DNA of 64,000 bases from Oscillospiraceae bacterium (GCA_910574995.1 CAJTCS010000006.1:17979-81978), one strand, 5' to 3'; counted from the first letter of the stretch, positions 7,907 through 15,475 are shown. Numbers and translations: made by a program. The notes: a model not told the origin generated them from the letters alone.

Positions 7907-8226
7907 GTATTTATGAAGGCATCATGAAAGGGCTGGGGGAAGCCCTTGAGCATGCGGAAGGGAAGCGTACGCTTCGGACTGTTCGTGTTTCATCGAAGGA
8001 GATCGCGCCGCTTTCGGCTTATACGCCGGAGACGATCAAAGAGATCCGTTCCGAACAGGAAATGACGCAGGTTACCTTTGCCAAATTCCTGGGGGTTTCC
8101 CCCAAGACCGTAGAGGCGTGGGAAGTCGGCAGGAATCAGCCCAATGGGCCGGCATGCAGGATATTATCTATGCTCCAGCAAGACCCAGAACTTCCTGAAA
8201 AATATGGATTCATAAAGACAAGATGA
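7903..8226 (+). CDS. helix-turn-helix antitoxin, HigA-like
   Basis: A 107-residue partner of the toxin. An N-terminal linker (SIYEGIMKGLGEALEHAEGK) is followed by an XRE helix-turn-helix: ETIKEIRSEQEMTQVTFAKF, LGVSPKTVEAWEVGRNQPNG. This arrangement, with the DNA-binding domain in the C-terminal half, is usual for HigA2-type antitoxins. It starts at ATG 7903 within the toxin stop codon. Expected role: bind and block the toxin and repress the promoter at 7505. Confidence 0.88.
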   Translation: MSIYEGIMKGLGEALEHAEGKRTLRTVRVSSKEIAPLSAYTPETIKEIRSEQEMTQVTFAKFLGVSPKTVEAWEVGRNQPNGPACRILSMLQQDPELPEKYGFIKTR

Positions 8227-8243
8227 TACAAGGCGAAGAATGA

Positions 8244-8270
8244 GAGCGGCCATGCCGCTCTTTTCTTTTG
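8244..8270 (+). terminator. intrinsic terminator after the second toxin-antitoxin pair
   Basis: GAGCGGC (8244-8250) pairs with GCCGCTC (8254-8260) around CAT and is followed by TTTTCTTTT. Confidence 0.75.
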
Positions 8271-8349
8271 CAAATTTTGCGTATTCCCGTTGTAAATGCG
8301 CACTATAAAGCGTGTAATCCCAACAAATAATCCGTTGGAGGTTTTTCCC

Positions 8350-9267
8350 ATGTTAATAGCCATCGACCACGGCAACTATGCCATCAAAACGCCCCGGTTC
8401 TCCTTTGTTTCCGGCCTGGCCGAGCACACGGTGAGGCCGCCCATGTCCGAAGAAATCCTGGAGTACGGGGGCAAATTCTGGACGCTCACTACCCGCCGCC
8501 TGCCCTACATGCGGGACAAGACCCAGGATGACCGCTACTTTATCCTGACCCTCTTTGCCATCGCCCGAGAGTTAGAGCGCAAAGGCCAGTATTCCCCCAC
8601 CGAGCGCATCCAACTGGCCGTGGGCCTGCCGCCGGAGCATTACGGCAGCCTGAAGGAGAAATTCGCCGCCTATTTCAAACGCAGCGGCCCGGTAAAATTT
8701 ACCTATAAAGACCGTGCCTACACCATTTTCATCGACCAGGTGATGGTATTCCCCCAAGCCTTCGCCGCCGTAGTACCCCGCAGCAGCGTGGTGGTCAAGA
8801 CCTTGCGGCTGTTCATCATCGACATTGGCGGCTACACCACAGACGTTCTTCTCCTGCAAAACGGCAAGCCTGACCTGCAATTCTGCCGTTCGCTGGAAAC
8901 CGGTGTAATCACCATGAACAATGAAGTCATCCGCAAGGTCAGCACCAAATTCGATATGCGTATTGAAGACGACCATATTTCGGCTGTCCTCCAAAACCGG
9001 GAAACCTACCTCCCGGATGAGGTGAAGGAGGAGATTTTCAAAGCCGCCCAACTCCACGCCAACGATATCCTTCATCAGCTCCGGGAGCTGCAAGTGGATT
9101 TGCGTGCTAATCCAGCCGTGTTCATCGGTGGGGGCAGCATCCTGCTGCAGCCCTATCTAAGCGAATCGCCCCTGGTGGGCAAGGCCGAGTTTATGGACTC
9201 TCCCAACGCCAATGCTTTGGGCTATGAGATGTTGGGAGAAAGCCAGCTTGCCCGTATGGGGAGGTAG
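8350..9267 (+). CDS. parM: actin-like ATPase of plasmid-type segregation (ParM/StbA family)
   Basis: A 305-residue actin-fold protein. The phosphate-1 loop is IDHGNYAIK (residues 4-12), phosphate-2 is IDIGGYTTDVLLL (about 158-170) and the adenosine motif is FIGGGSILL near residue 260. ParM filaments push sister plasmids apart when capped by ParR bound to a centromere. The start at ATG 8350 has GGAGG 9-14 bases upstream; an in-frame ATG at 8296 lacks one. ParR follows after 3 bases, so the pair is translationally coupled. On an integrated element it probably stabilises the excised circle or replicative intermediate. Confidence 0.88.
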   Translation: MLIAIDHGNYAIKTPRFSFVSGLAEHTVRPPMSEEILEYGGKFWTLTTRRLPYMRDKTQDDRYFILTLFAIARELERKGQYSPTERIQLAVGLPPEHYGSLKEKFAAYFKRSGPVKFTYKDRAYTIFIDQVMVFPQAFAAVVPRSSVVVKTLRLFIIDIGGYTTDVLLLQNGKPDLQFCRSLETGVITMNNEVIRKVSTKFDMRIEDDHISAVLQNRETYLPDEVKEEIFKAAQLHANDILHQLRELQVDLRANPAVFIGGGSILLQPYLSESPLVGKAEFMDSPNANALGYEMLGESQLARMGR

Positions 9268-9270
9268 CCT

Positions 9271-9621
9271 ATGCGTAAAAATGGGAAATACCGTTTCACC
9301 CTGCAATTCCCGGCTGAGACGGACGAACAGATCCAGGCCGGCGAGCTGCTGGAACGGCTGGGCAACCGCAAAAGCGCCGTGCTGGTGGCGGCCCTGTATG
9401 AGTATTTGCAGGCCCACCCGGCTCTCCAGAACCCGGAGTGCAAAATTGAACTCACGGCTACCCACAGCTACCCGCCAGAGGCTATCGCCCAACTGGTGCG
9501 GGAAATGGTAGGAGAGCAGTTGGCCCAGGCAGGGGGCACGGCGCCACGGGAAACACCCAGCAGCCCACAGCCAGGGCCTGATGTAACAGAGATGCTGGAT
9601 AACTTGGACATGTTCCTGTAA
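9271..9621 (+). CDS. ParR-like centromere-binding adaptor
   Basis: A 116-residue protein starting MRKNGKYRFTLQFPAETDEQ. The first 60 residues fit a ribbon-helix-helix DNA-binding domain (a strand YRFTLQF, helix EQIQAGELLERLG, helix RKSAVLVAALYEYL). The C-terminal tail ends in TEMLDNLDMFL, an acidic hydrophobic peptide like those by which ParR docks into ParM filaments. Position directly after parM supports the call. Its binding site may be in the AT-rich stretch after its stop. Confidence 0.75.
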   Translation: MRKNGKYRFTLQFPAETDEQIQAGELLERLGNRKSAVLVAALYEYLQAHPALQNPECKIELTATHSYPPEAIAQLVREMVGEQLAQAGGTAPRETPSSPQPGPDVTEMLDNLDMFL

Positions 9622-9967
9622 ACGAGGAAAAAATTCACACAAAGTAAGATTTTAGCATTTAGAGAACGTCTATGGCTTACTTTTCCCCTTGAAGGTCTTA
9701 CAGTATAATATGTAAACGAAGGGAAAATAAGTAGATTAAACGATTTTAAGATTTACTGTAGCAAATACGGTTTAGAAGCCGGTTTGCCGCATGGCAAGGG
9801 GCGGCTCCACTAGAAAAAGTGGGCTGTCCCTTTTGCGCCTTTTAATAAGGGTACTTGAAAGAAAATCCAGGCCAAAAATTTTTGAGTCCAGGCATACCAT
9901 CAAGGTATGTCTGGGCTTCTTCGTTCCCTGTCCTCTGGTGGTGTGCTTTGGCAGAAAGGAGCACACC
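9622..9967 (+). promoter_or_regulatory. AT-rich non-coding stretch between parR and the sigma factor; possible centromere and leader hairpin
   Basis: No convincing gene lies here. The first half is AT-rich and holds two related segments, TAAGATTTTAGCA near 9644 and TAAGATTTACTGTAGCA near 9748, candidates for ParR or regulator sites. A TATAAT is present at 9704-9709 but no good -35 box sits 17 bases before it. An 11-bp hairpin, CCAGGCATACC with GGTATGTCTGG (one G-U pair), lies at 9888-9914, about 50 bases before the sigma factor ATG, and could act as a leader structure. It lacks a T run, so it is not a standard terminator. Confidence 0.4.
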
Positions 9968-10378
9968 ATGTACGAGCAAAGCACAGACCGGGACGAGTTG
10001 AGGGCAAGGTTTACCAAGTGGATGGAGGTGACAGTCTATAGGGCGCGGCTCAACTATTTGAAAGCACAGAGCCGGCATATAGACGCAATTCCATTGGAAG
10101 AAGTGGAAGAACAACTGCGCAGCCCCGAAGATGAGGGACGATGGATTCAGGAAATAGGCTTGTCGGATTCGTTTGATTTTGAAGAAGAAGCACTTGTGAC
10201 CGCCTTTTCCCATCTGCCTGCCATGAAAAAGAAAGTCATTACGATGCTATTTCTACTGAATATGACGCCGCATGAGATTGCGGAAGAATTAGGCTGCGCC
10301 ACGCAATACGTCTATAAACAGAGGTCGCTGGCACTAAAAAGACTCCGGGGAGCTTTGAAAGGCGGTGATGTACTGTGA
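9968..10378 (+). CDS. element-encoded sigma-70-family factor
   Basis: A 136-residue protein starting MYEQSTDRDELRARFTKWME. The C-terminal third is a region-4 helix-turn-helix: FSHLPAMKKKVITMLFLLNM, TPHEIAEELGCATQYVYKQR, SLALKRLRGAL. It resembles the small sigma-like proteins of Tn916-type and clostridial conjugative elements. ATG 9968 follows GAAAGGAG. The next gene overlaps its stop by 4 bases (GTGA). Probable role: direct transcription of the recombinase or transfer genes of the element. A longer upstream frame was rejected because it crosses the leader hairpin. Confidence 0.82.
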   Translation: MYEQSTDRDELRARFTKWMEVTVYRARLNYLKAQSRHIDAIPLEEVEEQLRSPEDEGRWIQEIGLSDSFDFEEEALVTAFSHLPAMKKKVITMLFLLNMTPHEIAEELGCATQYVYKQRSLALKRLRGALKGGDVL

Positions 10379-10566
10379 CTGCCGACAAGTTCCGCAGAAC
10401 GCTTACAGAAGCGATAGAAGGCTGCACTGAAGCCCTGGCAGATATTATCGAGCTGTATATGCCCCTCATAAACAGACACAGCCAGGTAGACGGCAAGCTG
10501 GATGAAGATCTGCGCCAATACATATTGCTACACATTTTCAATAAAATTTCAAATTTTTCTATCTGA
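10375..10566 (+). CDS. small helix-turn-helix protein of conjugative elements
   Basis: A 63-residue product with FRRTLTEAIEGCTEALADII, ELYMPLINRHSQ and DGKLDEDLRQYILLHI. This matches the short helix-turn-helix_16-type (PF12645) proteins that always sit after the element sigma factor in Tn916-like transposons. It starts at a GTG that overlaps the sigma factor's TGA, so both are made together. It probably assists the sigma factor as a region-2-like piece; this is inferred from constant pairing. Confidence 0.82.
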   Translation: MTADKFRRTLTEAIEGCTEALADIIELYMPLINRHSQVDGKLDEDLRQYILLHIFNKISNFSI

Positions 10567-10631
10567 AGGGGTAGATTCCCCATTTTTCGGTTGTTCTTAT
10601 AGATTGAAAGGCAATCCCCATGCCCTGCACC

Positions 10632-10850
10632 TTGACAATTTCACAGTCTGACCCGGTACATTCCCTGTGGGCGAGCGGCTATCCCCAGTCTGGCAAACTG
10701 GCCATGAGCACTCATATGCTGGTAGCACCAGCATAACGCGGCGACCTCACAGCGAGACAATGATACTTCCGTAATTCGCGGCCCGGCCATGAGGAAGGCG
10801 GGGAGGTTGAGATACCTATGGCCCGTTAGCTGCGGGCGCCGGGAAAGATT
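10632..10850 (+). ncRNA. candidate structured RNA or recombination-control region before the recombinase
   Basis: The 401 bases between the helix-turn-helix gene and the next small gene carry no convincing frame until 10968. TTGACA at 10632 and TACATT at 10657 (19-base spacing) could be a promoter. Behind it lie three clear hairpins: CCAGT/ACTGG at 10685-10701, ATGCTGG/CCAGCAT at 10716-10734 and GCCCG/CGGGC at 10821-10837, set in GC-rich sequence unlike the flanks. A conserved structured RNA, a leader controlling the recombinase or a protein-binding region are all possible. I know no named family that I can match to it. Confidence 0.4.
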
Positions 10851-10967
10851 TTTTATATTTTAAGTTGCAACGAACGGCTGCAACGCGTGTAATTCCAATA
10901 GAAACTGTGCTTGGTAACTCGATTACGCAAGGAAGAACCAGACCATACTAACTTTTGAGGTGATATC

Positions 10968-11144
10968 ATGAATATGACGGTAGTACGCTATATCAACAAC
11001 CAGCCTTATCGTGGTGAAGAGCTTCCAGCTATAGAAGTGGATAATCCAGGTGTTATCATGGTTCTGAAGGACTTACAACGACGCCTTATCTGTACAGGGG
11101 AAAAAGAAACCAAAAGCGTAGAAAATGGAAAATTCGTCCATTGA
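10968..11144 (+). CDS. small hypothetical protein upstream of the recombinase
   Basis: A 58-residue frame starting MNMTVVRYINNQPYRGEELP, with GAGGTGAT as ribosome binding site 5-12 bases before ATG 10968. It has a short strand-rich start and a charged C-terminal half (DLQRRLICTGEKETK). Small genes of this shape are often found directly before serine recombinases on clostridial elements; function unknown, possibly an excision or control factor. I see no helix-turn-helix or metal motif. Confidence 0.6.
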   Translation: MNMTVVRYINNQPYRGEELPAIEVDNPGVIMVLKDLQRRLICTGEKETKSVENGKFVH

Positions 11145-11210
11145 TTTTATGTACGGTAGATGTTATACTGGAATTGCCTTGCAGAGGACAATTTCCGGAA
11201 AGGAGACAAA

Positions 11211-12653
11211 GTGGCAGCAAAGCCATGCAAAGAGTTAGAAACCAGGTTCCGCGTTCTGTATATCCGCGTATCAACAGAAGCGCAGGCGGAAGAAGGTTAT
11301 TCCATCGGTGCCCAGCAGGAAAGGTTAGAGTCATACTGCCGCGCCATGGGGTGGACTAACTATCAAACTTATATTGACCCGGGATTTTCCGGGAGCAACC
11401 TGAACCGCCCCCAAATGCAGCAGCTGATTACAGATGTGCAGGCGGGGAAAGTATGCGCGGTGGTAGTCTACAAGCTGGATCGTCTATCCCGTAGCCAAAA
11501 AGATACTTTGTATTTGATTGAGGACATTTTCATTCCCCATGATGTCGCGTTTGTATCCTTAAACGAGAACATCGACACAGGTACACCCTATGGGCGGGCC
11601 ATGATCGGCATCCTCTCGGCATTTGCCCAATTAGAGCGCGAAAACATATACCAGCGCACACGCATGGGTATGTTGGAGAGGGTCAAGCAAGGCTACTGGA
11701 TGGGTGGCGGCGGCATCCCCTTTGGATATGACTATGACCGCAATAAAGGGATCCTTGTGCCCAATGAGCGGCAGGCAGAGCAGGTTCGCAAGATGTATGA
11801 CTTGTACCTGAAAGGGTACTCAGCACAGAAGATTGCCAACATGTTGGGCTTGCGCTATGATCGAATCGTTACACAAATACTGACCCGAAAGAGCAATACA
11901 GGCGTGATATGCTATAAAGGGGAGGAGTATCCTGGTTTACACGAAGCAATTATTTCGGAAGAAATCTTTAATCTAACCCAAATAAAAATGCGTGAACGCT
12001 CTGAAAGAAGCAGAGTCCCCACAAAAGGGACTCATCTGTTGGCAGGTTTGGTCTATTGCGGTGAGTGCGGCGCTCGAATGCGGTATGTGAAGTGGGGAAA
12101 GAACGGTTTCAAGTTATACTGCTATTCAAAGGATAATTCCAAACCACATATGAAGCGAGTTGATTCCTGTGAATCGGAGCCCTGTTGGGCTGACCAGATA
12201 GAGGATTTGGTGATGCAGGATCTGTTTAACATTTCGGCCAACTTAGAGCAATCTGTGACGGAGAAAAACGGTTCGGTTGTTAATCCTCTCCACGAGTTGG
12301 AAAGCCAGATTGCCCAAACGGAGGTAAAAGTTAAACGGTTGTACAACCTCTACGCTGTTGACGGAAATGATATACTGCTTAACACCATTGAAGAAAACAA
12401 GCGCCAGCTAGCGCTCCTTCGGGAACAGCTTACTATGGAGGAAGAGACTTGCACCCGAGCAAAGCATATGGATCTCGTGAGGGAACAAGTGGTCAGCATC
12501 CGGTCAGCCTGGAATATGCTCAGCACTCAGGAAAAACAAACTGTACTACGGGACTGTATCGAACGAATTATCATTTACAAAAATAAGGTGGAGATATTCT
12601 ATACCTTCTTGAAAGGCAAGGAGAAAGCAGGAACGCCCCAATATGTTGCGTAA
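11211..12653 (+). CDS. large serine recombinase of the left element
   Basis: A 480-residue recombinase. The resolvase-type catalytic domain starts RFRVLYIRVSTEAQAEEGYS with the nucleophile Ser21; the arginine segments KLDRLSRSQKDT and AFAQLERENIYQRTRMGM follow. Next is the recombinase domain (IPFGYDYDRNKGILV, then ITRK-like LTRKSNTGV), a zinc ribbon with CGECGARMRY and later cysteines, and a C-terminal coiled coil rich in Leu, Lys and Glu. The start is GTG 11211, with AAAGGAG 6-12 bases upstream; a longer frame from 11160 has no site. The stop lies only 15 bases from the end of a truncated sigG on the opposite strand, so this enzyme most likely inserted the element into sigG and can excise it. 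Confidence 0.93.
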   Translation: MAAKPCKELETRFRVLYIRVSTEAQAEEGYSIGAQQERLESYCRAMGWTNYQTYIDPGFSGSNLNRPQMQQLITDVQAGKVCAVVVYKLDRLSRSQKDTLYLIEDIFIPHDVAFVSLNENIDTGTPYGRAMIGILSAFAQLERENIYQRTRMGMLERVKQGYWMGGGGIPFGYDYDRNKGILVPNERQAEQVRKMYDLYLKGYSAQKIANMLGLRYDRIVTQILTRKSNTGVICYKGEEYPGLHEAIISEEIFNLTQIKMRERSERSRVPTKGTHLLAGLVYCGECGARMRYVKWGKNGFKLYCYSKDNSKPHMKRVDSCESEPCWADQIEDLVMQDLFNISANLEQSVTEKNGSVVNPLHELESQIAQTEVKVKRLYNLYAVDGNDILLNTIEENKRQLALLREQLTMEEETCTRAKHMDLVREQVVSIRSAWNMLSTQEKQTVLRDCIERIIIYKNKVEIFYTFLKGKEKAGTPQYVA

Positions 12654-12668
12654 AAGCTGTTCGATGCC

Positions 12669-12986
12669 TCAAAATATTGCTTTTCCCCAAGGTACACTCA
12701 TGGGCACGCCGTAGGTGGAGAACTGGACGCCCTGGTTTACGTCGAAGTGGTCGATGGCCTTCATCAGGCCAATGCAGCCCACCTGGAACAGGTCGTCCGG
12801 GTTCTCCCCCCTGTTGCTGAAACGCTGGATCACGCTGAGCACCAGCCGCAGGTTCCCGGCGATGAGCTTCTCCCTGGCGTCCCGGTCGCCTTCGTGGCTT
12901 TTGATCAGCAGTTCCCGCATCTCGTCGCTTTTCAGCACCTTCAGCCGCGAGGTGTTCACCCCGCATATCTCCACTTTTCCCTGCAT
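12669..12986 (-). pseudogene. sigG: N-terminal fragment of sporulation sigma factor SigG, interrupted by the element
   Basis: The 105-residue product starts MQGKVEICGVNTSRLKVLKS and continues NLRLVLSVIQRFSNRG, DDLFQVGCIGLMKAIDHFD and FSTYGVPM. This is the conserved SigG start, including region 2 that binds core polymerase and the -10 element. After VPM only nine unrelated residues remain, so regions 3 and 4 are missing (normal length about 255-260). A TTTTGGAGG ribosome binding site precedes the ATG, so the host gene is otherwise normal. SigG drives late forespore genes; unless the element excises, this cell should fail to finish spores. Residues, site and adjacency of a serine recombinase make an intervening element likely. 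Confidence 0.88.
12690..12712. mobile_element. probable right attachment junction of the left element within sigG
   Basis: The reverse-strand sigG frame matches SigG through STYGVPM (the Met codon is at 12699-12701) and then turns into SVPWGKAIF and stops. In SigG the VPM is followed by I-I-G-E-I-R-R. The break therefore lies within a few bases of 12699, and everything to the left belongs to the element. The other junction, with the rest of sigG, must lie outside the window, so the exact crossover bases cannot be fixed. Confidence 0.75.
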
Positions 12987-13293
12987 CTGACTACCTCCAA
13001 AAGTTTTCTTCCGTTGGTAGTCTTTGCTTTTTCAGGGCCATTTAATCCTGGCTGGCCCGGCTTTTCCCATGGGCTTTTTTGGCCTTCTAAGGCCCGCCTG
13101 AAAGCCCTGGGGAACGGCTTGCTGCGTTTCTTCATATGAAAAACCCCCGAATGGGCCGCCCATATTTTACAAGCGCGCGTATTTTAATGGGGGTTCCCCC
13201 CGCGCCCGCCCCGCCCCCAAAACCTGGCGCTTCCCCTATGGCCGGGCAGCCCCGGAAGGAGCCTCCTTCCGCCCCCTTCCGGCGGGGCGTTTG

Positions 13294-13330
13294 TAAAAAA
13301 AAGCCCCTCCCACATGTGCGGGAGGGGCCG
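13294..13330 (-). terminator. intrinsic terminator on the minus strand
   Basis: Read on the minus strand, GCCCCTCCC pairs with GGGAGGGGC around a short loop and is followed by eight T residues. It would end transcripts of the sugar isomerase and GNAT genes, about 240 bases past the isomerase stop. Confidence 0.75.
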
Positions 13331-13402
13331 TGGCGGTCCTCGAAGGTATGAAAAAAATCCAGCGCCCTTTTTTCATCCTTCCCGGGACCCCGCTTTAGCC
13401 TA

Positions 13403-13563
13403 GGGCTCGTTCGAAAAATCGCAAACACCGTCTTTTTGCCCAAAACGGGCGTTTCCTGTGTTGGAAATCCTCGAAAACCGAAAGGTTTTCTTGCGGTTTC
13501 CGCCTTGAAACCGCTCCGTTTTGAACAAAAATTCCGGCGCTTTCTCTATTTTCAAACAAGCCC
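13403..13563. repeat. about 160-bp element bounded by imperfect inverted repeats, MITE-like
   Basis: The left end reads GGGCTCGTTCGAAAAATC (13403-13420). The right end, 13548-13563, is its imperfect reverse complement, ATTTTCAAACAAGCCC. Inside are further complementary stretches such as AAAACCGAAAGGTTTT. The block abuts the isomerase stop codon. A related end, GGGGCTTGTTCGCAAAACC, occurs at 17452-17470 after pckG. This is the shape of a miniature inverted-repeat element or a multi-copy intergenic repeat; only a genome-wide search could show copy number. Confidence 0.45.
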
Positions 13564-13567
13564 TGGT

Positions 13568-14479
13568 TTAGTCTAAGATCATCAGGTCGCGGATGTATTT
13601 GATGGTGTACTTCACGCCCAGCTCGCCCTTTTCGCCGCGCCAGGTGGGGCTGTGGGGCTCGATGGCCAGGTAGCCGTCATACCCGTACTTGTACAGGATG
13701 GCGAAGAACGCCCGCCAGTTGATCACGTCGATGCCGGCCGGTGGGTTGTCGTACCAGTCGTTGTCCATGTGGCTGATGGCGGAGCCGAACTCTTCCTTCA
13801 GCTGGGGGAACTTCTCGCACAGGGCGCGCTTGGCCCACATGTCGGGTTCGCGGGAATCGCCCCGCTGGATGACGCCCTTGACATGGCAGTATTTGAAGTG
13901 GCCGCCCCACTCCAGGCCTTCCTCCAGGTACGCGCCGTACTGGCCGCCGTGGACGAAGCTGTGGGAAGGGTCATACTTGATGCCAAGGCCCGGCACCTCG
14001 CTGAGGATGAGCTTCCACTGCTCGGGGGTGCGGATGTAGTTGTCGCCCATGATGCAGTTGACGATGGCGGTCTCCATGCCCTTTTCCTTGGCGTAGGCCA
14101 CAATGTCGTTGAGCACCTTGATGGCGCAGGTGATGTTCTGGTAGTAAGAGATCTCCTTCACATAGGCGCAGCTGCACAGGTAATACTTAGCGCCCAGGTA
14201 CGCGCCGAAATCGATGACGCCCTTGACGGCCTCCCACTCCTCGGGGATGACCTGGCCCTTTTCGTCCAGGATGCGGCTGGCCCAGCGGCCCACCGCGCCC
14301 ACCTCCACGCCGGTGCGCTGGATGGCGGCTTTCAGCTCTTCCTGCACGGCGTGGAGCTCTTCCACGGGCCTGCCAAAGAAAGCGGTGGGGTTGCAGTCGA
14401 ATTCCACGAAATCCAGGCCAAGCTCTTTGGCGTGGTCGAAGCTTTGGGCTTCGGGCGCGGAAATGATGCCCAATTTCAT
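13568..14479 (-). CDS. sugar phosphate isomerase/epimerase-type TIM-barrel protein
   Basis: A 303-residue protein starting MKLGIISAPEAQSFDHAKEL, with EFDCNPTAFF near the start, IKYDPSHSFVHGGQY, HFKYCHVKGVIQRGDSR, then the late strand GYDGYLAIEPHSPTW. These are the metal-binding Glu/Asp/His positions of AP-endonuclease-family-2 (xylose-isomerase-like) barrels. The enzyme probably isomerises or epimerises a sugar or cyclitol; the substrate cannot be told. ATG 14479 has TGGAGGA upstream; a longer frame to 14542 has none. A GNAT gene lies just upstream on the same strand, a likely shared transcript. Confidence 0.82.
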   Translation of the reverse strand: MKLGIISAPEAQSFDHAKELGLDFVEFDCNPTAFFGRPVEELHAVQEELKAAIQRTGVEVGAVGRWASRILDEKGQVIPEEWEAVKGVIDFGAYLGAKYYLCSCAYVKEISYYQNITCAIKVLNDIVAYAKEKGMETAIVNCIMGDNYIRTPEQWKLILSEVPGLGIKYDPSHSFVHGGQYGAYLEEGLEWGGHFKYCHVKGVIQRGDSREPDMWAKRALCEKFPQLKEEFGSAISHMDNDWYDNPPAGIDVINWRAFFAILYKYGYDGYLAIEPHSPTWRGEKGELGVKYTIKYIRDLMILD

Positions 14480-14542
14480 AGTGTATCGTCCTCCAGATAA
14501 ATATTGAAACATAAGCCGTGCGCGCGGGGAAGCCCCCGACAT

Positions 14543-15019
14543 TTACAGCTCTGCTTCCAACGTGATGGACCGGGCGGCAAAGCCCAGCCTTTCATAAAAA
14601 GCCAGGGCCCCTTGGTTGAAGGGCCATACCAGCAGGGTGAGGCGCTGGGCCCCTTTTTCCCTGCCCAGGCGCCGGGCGGCTTCCAGCAGCGCCCGGCCCA
14701 CGCCCCTGCGGCGGTACCCCTCCTCCACGAACAGGTCGCCAATGTGCAGGGCCTTGGCCGGGTGTAGGAAGGGGCGGTCCGGGGGCTGCGCAAGCCTTGC
14801 CGCGCAGATGCCCGCCGGCGCGCCCCCGGCCTCTGCGATGAGCAGGATCTGCCTCGGGTCGCCCAGCATGCTTTCAAATTCCTCCCGGGTGAACAGGTGC
14901 CGGCAGGGGGCGAACAGGTCGGGCCGGGCCTGCTGGTGCAGGGCGTGCAGGGCGGCGTCGAACCGGTCGAAAGCGGGGAAATCCCCCGAAACCATGGGGC
15001 GGACGCAAAGGTTTTCCAT
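14543..15019 (-). CDS. GNAT-family N-acetyltransferase
   Basis: A 158-residue protein with the acetyl-CoA-binding stretch IGDLFVEEGYRRRGVGRALL (the R-x-x-G-x-G/A motif is RRRGVG) and a later LVWPFNQGALAFYERLGF, the usual GNAT motif B. It starts MENLCVRPM at ATG 15019, with GAAAGGAG just upstream. The substrate is unknown; small GNATs of this type acetylate amines on amino acids, peptides or antibiotics. It is 63 bases upstream of the isomerase gene on the same strand. Confidence 0.87.
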   Translation of the reverse strand: MENLCVRPMVSGDFPAFDRFDAALHALHQQARPDLFAPCRHLFTREEFESMLGDPRQILLIAEAGGAPAGICAARLAQPPDRPFLHPAKALHIGDLFVEEGYRRRGVGRALLEAARRLGREKGAQRLTLLVWPFNQGALAFYERLGFAARSITLEAEL

Positions 15020-15173
15020 GGGCGCTCCTTTCAAAAGAGGGGCTGGATTTAATACAATCTTACCATACAAGGGCCAAATTTGCAACGGAAAACGTGGAAA
15101 ATATCAAAAAATTTGGGGAAACCTGCCAGGGGGAGGGGGCGCGGCGGGAAAATTTTTGCCAAGGGCATCTTAG

Positions 15174-15186
15174 TTCCAAATTGGAA
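15174..15186. promoter_or_regulatory. perfect palindrome upstream of rubredoxin
   Basis: TTCCAAATTGGAA is a 6+1+6 palindrome lying 57 bases before the rubredoxin ATG, between that gene and the divergent GNAT gene. It could be an operator for a redox or peroxide regulator. No clear -35/-10 pair was found around it. Confidence 0.35.
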
Positions 15187-15243
15187 TAATAAACCCGATA
15201 AACCGGCATATGATAAAAGGAAAAAGAAAAGGAGGCTTTTTCC

Positions 15244-15402
15244 ATGGACGTGTATGTATGCGAGGCCTGCGGCTACCGCTATGACCCCGAGGTGGGCGAC
15301 CCGGACAACGGCATTGCCCCGGGCACCAAGTTTGAGGACATCCCCGAAGACTGGGTGTGCCCCCTGTGCGGCCTGGGCAAGGACGAGTTTGCAAAGGAAT
15401 AA
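15244..15402 (+). CDS. rubredoxin
   Basis: A 52-residue iron protein with the two CxxC knuckles CEACG (Cys6, Cys9) and CPLCG (Cys39, Cys42) and the family core [15 protein letters not shown] and [11 protein letters not shown]. Four cysteines hold one iron atom. Rubredoxins pass single electrons to superoxide reductase, rubrerythrin or flavoproteins in strict anaerobes, so this gene supports an anaerobic host. ATG 15244 is preceded by AAAAGGAGG. It stands alone, with its own terminator behind it. Confidence 0.97.
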   Translation: MDVYVCEACGYRYDPEVGDPDNGIAPGTKFEDIPEDWVCPLCGLGKDEFAKE

Positions 15403-15411
15403 AAAAGGGAG

Positions 15412-15440
15412 GCGGCCCGCGGCGGTGCGGGCCGTTTTTT
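15412..15440 (+). terminator. intrinsic terminator of rubredoxin
   Basis: GCGGCCCGC pairs with GCGGGCCGT (one G-T pair) around a short loop and is followed by seven T residues. Confidence 0.8.
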
Positions 15441-15475
15441 TGCCCGGGCTCGTCCAACTTTTAACAAATTAGCCA

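Larger units (their letters stand above)
12987..13567. other. non-coding stretch between sigG and the sugar isomerase gene
   Basis: No gene is supported in these 581 bases. They hold a minus-strand terminator at 13294-13330 and an inverted-repeat-bounded element at 13403-13563, both listed separately. A 103-codon minus-strand frame (13132-13443) runs across the terminator, is Gly/Arg/Pro-rich and has no ribosome binding site, so I do not call it. No sigma-F or sigma-G consensus promoter for sigG was recognised by eye. Confidence 0.6.

Noticed and set aside
9791..9967. Extended N-terminus of the element sigma factor
   Set aside because: The extension crosses a leader hairpin and lacks a ribosome binding site; ATG 9968 has GAAAGGAG directly upstream.
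13132..13443. 103-codon minus-strand frame MGKKTVFAIFRTSP...
   Set aside because: It crosses a minus-strand terminator, is compositionally odd and has no ribosome binding site.
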